64,000 nucleotides of DNA from Chlorops oryzae (taxonomy: Eukaryota; Arthropoda; Insecta; Diptera; Chloropidae). The position numbers were made by a program, and so were the translations under genes. The notes under the pieces are model-generated. The model was given only the letters and a program-made list of their open reading frames with translations. It searched no databases and was not told the DNA's origin. The DNA is taken from assembly GCA_020466095.1 (NCBI GenBank), contig CM035808.1, positions 85,600,779 to 85,664,778 on the forward strand. Reading direction: 5' to 3'. Shown here one piece after another: positions 55,098 through 64,000 of the stretch; within the stretch, counting starts at the first letter, position 1, and each line of letters opens with the position of its first letter.

Positions 55098-57250
55098 TGT
55101 TGGGATATGGGGATTAAAAGGTATGACGCCGTGGCACTTGGGTAGGTACGCACGTCATAAAATCCTATATTCCTTTTAAATAAAAGTCAAGATTGACAAT
55201 GTTCAATCCTTTTATTTATAAAATGTAATCCTTATGCCTAACAGAAATATATGTGAATCCTATCTCCTGACAATTTACTTGAAACTTCCCTATTCTGGAT
55301 CTAAGCGTCGTGGCTTCGTCTTAGTACGTACGCTTAGACGAGACTTCTGCTGGAACGGTCACAATCAGTTTCCGTTGATCGAGACTCCGCTTATATTCAG
55401 TGAAAGTGCTGACTTGACTCTGTCGCAATAGTATTTTGATGTGATGCACTTTCTTCTTGTCACTATTGTTGATCCGCTGTGATATTGCCACAGAACAACT
55501 GACCCAGTCATAAGTGCTGAATTGCACTTCCGCGTTGCTGGTGTCGTTGTCTTTTAATGTTCTTTCTTTAAGTCTGTCTTTCTGCCAAGTCGATCGCTCA
55601 TCGTTGGTCGCTGGGCATGATACTTGTTTTTGTTATTGTTAAGTATCGAATATCATGCCGGGTTGATGTGCTGACGCTTGTGTTACAACATTCAAACACT
55701 TCTATGAGTTTGCAAAGGTGGAGCAGGAGGAGAACTTAATGTTGGAGTCAAGGCGTGACTCCCAACATCCCTCCCCCTTTGAAGGAAATCGCGACCTTAG
55801 CGATGATAATAACCCTCAGTTTTGCTTGTTTTTCTGCCACGTGACATTTGCTTTGTATAGTGGCTACTGCTGTTTCGACTTCAAATTGTTGTTAGCATAA
55901 CTTCGTCGATCTGGATATGTCAGCGTTAATGAATAACTTGTGATGACTGTGTAACTGTGCAAGTTTGATTTGGCCTTGTAATTAGATTTGAAGACCCAGC
56001 CTGATCGGTGCAAAATGTTTTAGTCCGGGAGTCATTGTTGGCTCCCTTCTCTCCCCTTCTTAACGAAGTCGGTTATCTGCATTGGTGAGTTGATGTTGAA
56101 GTATTTATCTTCACGCGGCTGTAGTGGCGAAGAAGAAAGGCAATTTTGAGACTTTGGCTGTTGTTGCTGGAGACTTGTTGACGAAAGGCAATTTTGATAC
56201 TTTTACCTGTTGTTGCTGGAGACTATTGATGAAGAAAGGCAATTTTGAGACTTTTGCCTGTTGTTGCTGGATAATTGTGACGAAAGCAATTTTGAACTTT
56301 TGCCTGTTGTTGATGGAGACTTGTTTTACGATAATTCACATCTTTGTATTACTTTTCATAAATCAGTCTTAGATATTCTCAACATTTAAATGGAGCTTAT
56401 TCCTTTAATTCTTTACTCTACACTTTATCATAATTAAGAACTTAATATTATAATAATTATTTATTCATAACTTTTATTTTCCCTTTATTTCTATCGACTT
56501 TGTTTCTACCCCTCACCATAAGATATTTTCGTTACATTTTTGTATATTACTATTATTTATTTATTTCTTCTTACAAATTTGATTTTCTCTTAATTTCTAT
56601 CTGACTTAGTTTCAACCCCTCCCATAAGATTTTTTCACTACATTTTTGTGTAATACTATATTTGTTCATATTCTTACATAAAGCTTTGTATCAAAAAAAT
56701 TTTTTTTTACTATTTATTATTTCCTGCGTAAAATCCCTCTTTTTAAACTAATATATACACCTATTTTGTTACAATTTTTTTGATTATTACATCTTTTACT
56801 TAATTTCTCGGTACTATTTTTAAATAATATATATAAATAATTCTCTTTATTTTACTCCTCAATTTTCTTACAATGTTTTGTTTGTTTTTTGTTTTGTTTT
56901 TTTTTTTATAGAAATTTATTTTATCCATCCATTTTTCAAATTTAATAAAGGTAATCTTTTATACTATTATTTTCTCCATTTCTTTTTATTTAAAAAAAAT
57001 TTTAATTTTTTTTTTTTTTTTTTAAATCTAAAATGGCTTACAGTGTTTTCATACTATCAAAAATACCTATATTTGCAAGGTATTGTCTTTAATTTACTTT
57101 CTCTTGAATATATACAGCTACATATTAAGTAATTCTGTATATACTTGTTAATACTTACCAATTTTTTTTTTTGCTGTTTTTGTTGTTATTCTTCCTTCTC
57201 GTTCTTCTGGTCGGGTCAGTTTTATTTCCACCAAGTACATCTCGTGCCTA
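55098..57250 (-). repeat. LTR copy 1 (approximate inner end)
   Basis: Starts TGTTGGGATATGGGG, as at 60086. It is homologous to 60086-62200 throughout with many small indels. It contains the imperfect repeat array at 56130-56335 and an inverted pair ttggagtcaaggc/gactcccaac near 55742-55766. Confidence 0.8.
56130..56335. repeat. About 50-bp tandem repeats in the LTR
   Basis: About four units of gaaaggcaattttga.actttt and ctgttgttgctggagac. The same array, with different unit variants, lies at 61145-61340 in the second LTR copy. Confidence 0.85.
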
Positions 57251-57572
57251 AGCTTGTCTAAAAAACATATTAAAAAATATACAAATTACGGTCCTCGAGT
57301 CCCTACTGCAACTCAGTTCTTTTGATTTCATTTTCTGCTCAAATACTTTAGTTAAAACAAAATGTTTACCGGGTTTTCTTCAAAATATTCGTGGCTGTAA
57401 GACTTCAAAATAGATTCCGTTTTTTTTTTTAAGTTTCGATAGGGCATTTTTATTTATACATCGCCTTGAGCGATGTTAAAAAGAAATTCCTAGTCATAAT
57501 AAAGTTTAAAAACGGCAAGACCTCACCAAAAGTGATAAAAATCTTAGTTTTTCGATTGAATTAGAGAACTCT

Positions 57573-59839
57573 TTACGGCACTTTAAAATTGTACACAAAT
57601 ATCTTGTTTAGAGTTTTCTTTTTTAAAGTTGAAATTTCGCATTTGCTTGTATTCGATTTTTCGTTACGGTTCACGCCATCCCATTTAAAAATTGTTTTTA
57701 TAAGAACAACTGTTTTTAAAAAATTCTTATAGACTGCTTTCACTGTATCAAAAGACTTTTTTAGTAATTCTCTAATTATATTTGGATTATTGAAAATAAA
57801 TGACCTGTCACTAAAATCTAATTTTTTATTTAATTTTCTCGTCTCATGATATTTTACTTTTTCTTTATTTTCCTGCGAGGGTAAAGTCGGTGCCTTTATT
57901 GGGGAATTGTGCAGCTCACTCAGTGGGTTGTCTTTAAAAATATCCTTTGAATTTTCTTCTTTAATTGAAACATCATCTCTCTTGTTCATTAAACTACCAT
58001 AACGATTTCTGTCGACTTCCTCGTCGAATTTATAATCTTCTTTACTACCTGACTCTCTATTAGCTTCAACCTCACTGCTGTTAAAAATAGGTACAACTCC
58101 TTTTCTTCCAATAATCTCAGGCGATTTCCTGACCAAATCTGGCATAATTTCCTTTTTATAGACAACTGTTTCTCCTATCGAGTTATTCGCGCAAAAGTTC
58201 ACCACTTTACTGGCTCTAGCTGGGATACTGACTGTCTCTGTCATAAAAATCCTGTCGCTTTTGGCACCAATAAATGGTAAACACGCTATTTGCTTTCCGT
58301 TATCGAAAAGCGAAATATTTTTCTTGATAAGGTTTACAACAGCTCTATTCTGAAATATATCTCGGCCTACTAAGCCATCTGCTGGAATTTTTGAGCCCTC
58401 CGGCAAAACATGGAATTTCCATTTTAAATTAGCGTCTTTCGAATAAGTCAATGTTATTGTACCTTTAGTACATATAGAGCCTCCGAATGCTCCTGAAATA
58501 TTTCTTCTCTCTGATTCATCAATGCTCGATGGGTCTTTTAATGATTCTATTCTAACTAAACTCGTTTCTGCCCCAGTGTCTACCAACAATGTAATTTCTG
58601 CATTAAACGCTTGTTGACTATGAAACACTACAAACGCTTCGTCTGACAATTCTTCCTTTTTATTCATCATCAGTTTCTCTGTTTTTTCTGGCTTCTTGTG
58701 TTTAATCGCTCTACAGTGCGAAATGACACTTTCCTTAATACTCGACGTATTAACATTTTCATTATTTTGAGACGTTAAGCTTCCGTCTTCATTAAAATAA
58801 TCTACTGTATCTCTAAATGTAACATTTTTTCTCGGTTTTTTAAGTAAAAGTTCTTTTTTACCGTCTATTTTTTTAAAGTTTTTATTATTCTTCTCTTCAA
58901 CTGCATCGTCTAACAAAATTTTTGATAAATCTAGCTCCTCTAATTCTTGCATATTATAATTATCTTGCCTCCTTTTACAAAATTTGTTACCTTCGTGGCC
59001 TTTTATTTGACATATATTGCAAAATAGATTTCTAAGCCGGCCAAACCATTTAATTTCCATATGCATTTCTTTTCCGCAATAATTGCAATTCACTTGCTGT
59101 GTGCTAATTCGTCTACAAACGGTGCTGACTTCGTGCCCATACTGCCCGCAAACATCGCAGTATGGTGTATTCTTTCTTAAATGACAATCGTCTCTTGTGT
59201 GACCGTCAATGTTGCAATAAGAGCAGCGAATATTTTTTTCTGAAACTTGAGTTGAAAACTTATTACCGTATGCATTGAGTTCTTCTGATTCTTCTGCTAT
59301 TTTTATTAAATCAGCTATTGACTGTTTTTTAAATAGCTCTAAGCGATGCCGCATAAATGGATCCCTTATCCCAAAATAAACACTTTGTCCTAAATTCCTA
59401 TATTCGCTAAGTGCTGATACAGCTTCTACATTGTTCCATGAGTTTCTGATCAATTCTTCTGCCTCATTAAGTAAAGATTCAATATTTCTACCAAAATTTG
59501 ACGCTGTCTCATTATTTTTTGTTCTGCGTTCGATAAATCAATCCTTATAATTTCAAGATTTCGACGTGGTAAACATTCTTTTTTAATGAAATTTCCTAAC
59601 TCGTCAATACTACCGAATTTAATTTGATTAGCTTTGATAAAAATTTTCCCCATCAGTCTTTGTTTAATGCAGAGTAAAACAGTCTCGGAGTCTACGTTAT
59701 TAAAGCTTTCTTGACAATTCTAACCCTGTAAAAAATTTAAAACTTCCGCGGTCATATCTGTACCAATATTTTCTATAAAACATGGCACCAAGCGATTTAC
59801 CTTATCCATCACTTCATCTATTTGTAGTTGGTGCGTCAT
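57573..59839 (-). pseudogene. Gag-protease of the TR-GAG-like element, copy 1
   Basis: Starts at an ATG at 59839 (MTHQLQIDEVMDKVNRLVPC). A TAG at 59720-59722 and a shift at the A6 run (59515-59520) break the N-part. The remaining 626-codon frame is open from 59453. It has a capsid-like end (YFGIRDPFMRHRLELFKKQS), knuckles CSYCNIDGHTRDDC, CDVCGQYGHEVSTVC and CNICQIKGHEGNKFC, an unusual half-motif CNYCGKEMHMEIKWF, an acidic linker, and protease EITLLVDTGAETSLVRIES with DGLVGRDIF. About 250 further residues lack any RT motif before the stop at 57573. The long tail after protease may be a leftover of the pol junction. Confidence 0.85.
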
Positions 59840-60085
59840 ATTGATACTAATTGCTGGTATACTAACACTGTGTTATCTTTTATTAATTATCAAATTTCTT
59901 TATTTTATCTCCTTTGCTTCTATTAGAATCGCGTCAGAATCGTTTTCGCATAATTGTAATTTTTCCTTAATAATTCTATTTCTTTAAAGCAAAATAACTT
60001 TCTTTAGCGCAAAACAAAATTCTATCAAACGGGACTCAAGTTGATAAAAATATATTTTAATGCACTCACCAGTTTCATTGTTCTG

Positions 60086-62250
60086 TGTTGGGATATGGGG
60101 ATTAAAGGTATGACGCCGTAGCACTTAGATAGGTACGCACGTCATACAATCTTATATTCCTTTTAAATTCAAGACAAGATTGACAATAATCAATCCTTTT
60201 ATTTATAAAATGATATCCTTATGTCTAACAGAAATATATGTGAATCCTAACTCCTGACAATTACTTGAAACTTCCCTATTCTAGATCTAAGCGTCCTGGC
60301 TTCGTGTTAGTACGTGCGATACGACGAGACTTCTGCTGGAACGGTCACAATCAGTCTCCTTTTCCGTTGATCGAGACTCCGCTTATATTCAGTGAAAGTG
60401 CTGACTTGGCTCTGTCGCAATAGTATTTTGATGTGAAGCACTTTCTTCATGTCACTATTGGTGATCCGCTGTGATATGCCACAGAACATTTGACCCAGTT
60501 ATTAGCCAAAGAACAACTGACCCAGTCATAAGTGCTGAATTGCACTTCCGCGTTGCTGGTGTCGTTGTCTTTTATTGTTCTTTCTTTAAGTCTGTCTTCT
60601 GCCAAGTCGTCGCTCATCGTTGGTCGCTGGGCATGATACTTGTTTTTGTTATTGTTAAGTATCGAATATCATGCCGGGTTGATGTGCTGACGCTTGTGTT
60701 ACAACATTCAAACACTTCTATAAGTTTGCAGAGGTGGAGCAGGAGGGGAACTTAATGTTGGAGTCAAGGCATGACTCCCAACATCCCTCCCCCTTTGAAG
60801 GAAATCGCGACCTTAGCGATGATAATAACCCTCAGTTTTGCTTGTTTTTCTGCCACGTGCCATTTGCTTTATATAGTGGCTACTGCTGTTTCGACTTCAA
60901 ATTGTTGTTAGCATAACTTCGTCGATCTGATATGTCAGCGTGAATGAATAACTTGTGATGATTGTGTAACTGTGCAAGTTTGATTTGGCCTTGTAATTAG
61001 ACTTGAAGATGCAGCTTGATCGGTGCAAAATGTTTCAGTCCGGGAGTCATTGTTGGCTCCCTTCTCTCCCCTTCTTAAAGAAGTCGATTATCTGCATTGG
61101 TGAGTTGATGTCGAAGTATTTATCTTCACGCGGCTGTAGTGGCGAAGAAGAAAGGCAATTTTGAGACTTTGGCTGTTGTTGCTGGGGACTTGTTGACGAA
61201 AGACAATTTTGATACTTTTGCTGTTGTTGTTGGAGACTTGTTGTTGACGAAAGGCAATTTTGATACTTTTGCCTGTTATTGCTGTAGACTATTGATGAAG
61301 AGAGGCAATTTTGAGACTTTTGCCTGTTGTTGATGGAGACTTGTTTTAACGAAAGGCACGTTCTTTTATTTATTTTACATAAATCAGTCTTAGATACTTC
61401 AAACATATACATGGGTATTGTCCTTATTCCTTTAATTCTTTACTCTACACTTTATCAATATTAAGAACTTAATATTATAATAATTATTTATTCATAAATT
61501 TTATTTTCCCTTAATTTCTATTGACTTAGTTTCAACCCCTCACATAAGATATTTCGTTACATTTTTGTATACACTATTATTTATTTATTCTTCTTACAAA
61601 TTTGATTTTCTCTTAATTTCTATCTGACTTAGTTTCAACCCCTCCATAAGATTTTTCGTTCATTTTTGTGTAATACTTTTATACTCTTTTGTTTTTTACA
61701 ATTTTCTCGAAAAAATTAATTTTTTTAACATTCTTTTACTTAATTTCTCGGTACTATTTTTAAATAATATATATAAATAATTCTCTTTATTTTACTCCTC
61801 AATTTTCTTACAATGTTTTGTTTGTTTTTTGTTTTGTTTTTTTTTTATAGAAATTTACTTTTAATCCATCAATTTTTCAAATTTAATAAAGGTAATCTTT
61901 TTAACTATTATTTTCTCCATTTATTTTTATTTAAAAAAAAATTTTCACAAAACAATTTTTTTTTTGTTTTAATCTAAAATGGCTTACAGTGTTTTCATAC
62001 TGTCAAAAATACCTATATTTGCAAGGTATTTCTTTAATTTATTTTTCTTGAATATATACAGCTATTAAGTAATTCTGTATATACTTGTTAATACTTACCA
62101 ATTTTTTTGCTGTTTTTGTTGTTATTCTTCTTCTAGTTCTTCTGGTCGGGCCAGTTTTATTTCCACCAAGTACATCTCGTGCCTAAGCTTGTCTAAAAAA
62201 CATATTAAAAAATATACAAATTACGTTCCTCGAGTCCTCTGCAACTCAGT
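60086..62250 (-). repeat. LTR copy 2 (approximate inner end)
   Basis: Homologous to 55098 onward. The leader of internal copy 1 lies just left of it (59840-60085), so this is the 5' LTR of internal copy 1 and probably the 3' LTR of internal copy 2. Confidence 0.8.
61145..61340. repeat. About 50-bp tandem repeats in LTR copy 2
   Basis: Units gaaaggcaattttga.actttt...tgttg, about four, with variants different from 56130-56335. Confidence 0.85.
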
Positions 62251-62514
62251 TTTCTTTTGATTTCATTTTCTGCTCAAAGACTTTAGTTAAAACAAAATGT
62301 TTACCGGGTTTTCTTCAAAATATTCGTGGATGTAAGACTTCAAATAGATTTCGAGATATCCGTTTTTTTTTTTTGTTTTTTTTTTTAAATTTCGATAGGG
62401 CATTCTTATTTATACATCGCCTTGAGCGATGTTAAAAAGAAATTCCTAGTCAAATAAAGTTTAAAAACGGCAAGACCTCACCAAAAGTGATAAAAATCTT
62501 TTTTTTCGATTGAT

Positions 62515-64000
62515 TTGTATTAGAGAACTCTTTACGGCACTTTAAAATTGTACGCAAATAAATTTCGTAATTATTTTTTTCGTTTTTACGTTCACGCCAT
62601 CCCATTTAAAAATTGTTTTTATAAGAACAACTGTTTTTAAAAAATTCTTATAGACTGCTTTCACTGTATCAAAAGACTTTTTTAGTAATTCTCTAATTAT
62701 ATTTGGATTATTGAAAATAAATGACCTGTCACTAAAATCTAATTTTTTATTTAAACTTCTCTCTCATGATATTTTACTTTTCTTTATTTTCCTGCGAGGG
62801 TAAAGCCGGTGCCTTTATTGGGAATTGTGCAGCCTACTCAGTGGGTTGTCTTTAAAAATATCCTTTGAATTTTCTTCTTTAATTGAAACATCATCTCTCT
62901 TGTTCATTAAACTACCATAACGATTTCTGTCGACTTCCTCGTCGAATTTATAATCTTCTTTACTACCTGACTCTCTATTAGCTTCAACCTCACTGCTGTT
63001 AAAAATAGGTACAACTCCTTTTCTTCCAATAATCTCAGGCGATTTCCTGACCAAACCTGGCATAATTTCCTTTTTATAGACAACTGTTTCTCCTATCGAG
63101 TTATTCGCGCAAAAGTTCACCACTTTACTGGCTCTAGCTGGGATACTGACTGTCTCTGTCATAAAAATCCTGTCGCTTTTGGCACCAATAAATGGTAAAC
63201 ACGCTATTTGCTTTCCGTTATCGAAAAGCGAAATATTTTTCTTGATAAGGTTTACAACAGCTCTATTCTGAAATATATCTCGGCCTACTAAGCCATCTGC
63301 TGGAATTTTTGACCCCTCCGGCAAAACATGGAATTTCCATTTTAAATTAGCGTCTTTCGAATAAGTCAATGTTATTGTACCTTTAGTACATATAGAGCCT
63401 CCGAATGCTCCTGAAATATTTCTTCTCTCTGATTCATCAATGCTCGATGGGTCTTTTAATGATTCTATTCTAACTAAACTCGTTTCTGCCCCAGTGTCTA
63501 CCAACAATGTAATTTCTGCATTAAACGCTTGTTGACTATGAAACACTACAAACGCTTCGTCTGACAATTCTTCCTTTTTATTCATCACCAGTTCCTTGTT
63601 TTTTCTGGCTTCTTGTGTTTAATCGCTCTACAGTGCGAAATGACACTTTCCTTTAATACTCGACGTATTAACATTTTCATTATTTTGAGAGTTAAGCTTC
63701 CGTCTTCATTAAAATAATCTACTGTATCTCTAAATGTAAACATTTTTTCTCGGTTTTTTAAGTAAAAGTTCTTTTTTACCGTCTATTTTTTTAAAGTTTT
63801 TATTATTCTTCTCTTCAACTGCATCGTCTAACAAAATTTTTGATAAATCTAGCTCCTCTAATTCTTGCATATTATAATTATCTTGCCTCCTTTTACAAAA
63901 TTTGTTACCTTCGTGGCCTTTTATTTGACATATATTGCAAAATAGATTTCTAAGCCGGCCAAACCATTTAATTTCCATATGCTTCTTTTCCGCAATAATT
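62515..64000 (-). pseudogene. Gag-protease, copy 2, truncated by the window end
   Basis: Nearly identical to copy 1. The protease (LLVDTGAETSLV) lies in the frame 62815-63588, and the knuckle and acidic linker in 63730-63978. Copy 2 has extra one-base indels, for example near 63600, 63651 and 63738, and a shorter tail: about 40 bp of the copy 1 coding end near 57590-57660 is replaced or deleted at 62560-62590. Like copy 1 it shows no RT. Confidence 0.85.

Larger units (their letters stand above)
55098..64000 (-). mobile_element. Tandem LTR element encoding only Gag-protease (TR-GAG-like)
   Basis: Order on the plus strand: LTR (55098 to about 57200-57300), internal region (to 60085), LTR (60086 to about 62200-62300), internal region (to the window end). 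Coding is on the minus strand. Both internal copies carry Gag with zinc knuckles and an aspartic protease and then pass to the LTR without RT, RNase H or integrase. The LTR inner boundary cannot be fixed because every LTR here is followed by the same sequence. Retained Gag with no Pol core is the TR-GAG pattern; it would depend on a partner element. The tandem form suggests LTR-LTR recombination. Confidence 0.8.

Noticed and set aside
56124..56372. 82-codon plus-strand frame
   Set aside because: Produced by the 50-bp LTR repeats.

Overview
The window is eukaryotic, repeat-dense nuclear DNA, almost certainly from a dipteran fly. It is AT-rich and has no compact gene order. It carries insect-type mobile elements: irritans-subfamily (Himar1-like) mariners, an insect errantivirus envelope remnant, mini-me/DINE-1-like elements with (TA)n and (GTCY)n microsatellites, Ty3/Gypsy lineages resembling Osvaldo/Ulysses and CsRn1, and a piggyBac. 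I found no convincing host gene; the best candidate is an open frame at 54706-55097 cut by an LTR. The window reads as an intergenic or heterochromatic nest of transposons. The exact species cannot be named from sequence alone; a brachyceran fly (tephritid or muscoid) is my inference.

Layout. 289-1034: broken Helitron N-terminal region. 1036-1317 and 26021-27054: two copies of an LTR-like repeat, the first followed by a serine-tRNA-type primer-site-like sequence. Between them lie two halves of a decayed errantivirus env (11080-11455 and 22600-23331), so 1-27 kb may be one old errantivirus filled with later insertions. Those insertions are a Ty3/Gypsy element on the minus strand (1351-6422, TSD ATAT), a TIR element containing tRNA-like pieces (6559-7301), another TIR element (9663-10295), an Osvaldo-like element with 2.3-kb LTRs (11456-22599, TSD ACTT), a mini-me element (23829-24740) and a TTA-flanked TIR element with a smaller MITE inside it (26096-26842). 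The Osvaldo-like element's own right LTR was later hit by a foldback element (21086-22232).

28-34 kb holds a second mini-me element with about sixteen 101-bp repeats and an apparently intact Himar1-like mariner (30900-32192). 34.4-38.2 kb is a broken Ty3/Gypsy element whose Gag begins with a decayed RING-H2-like finger. 39.5-44.1 kb is a CsRn1-like element with both LTRs and many frameshifts. 45.4-49.6 kb is a decayed piggyBac with exact TTAA flanks, into which a tRNA-derived SINE and a second, deleted Himar1-like mariner inserted. 50.7-51.2 kb is a TTA-flanked MITE. From 55098 to the window end there is a tandem LTR-internal-LTR-internal array of an element that encodes only Gag and protease.

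Nearly all coding sequences are retroelement gag, protease, reverse transcriptase, RNase H and integrase, and most are broken. The mariner transposase at 31079-32125 is the one complete enzyme gene. The Osvaldo-like third ORF (13781-14683) is the most interesting intact frame: a 300-residue acidic protein with an AT-hook-like and a SUMO-interaction-like motif where other elements may carry env.
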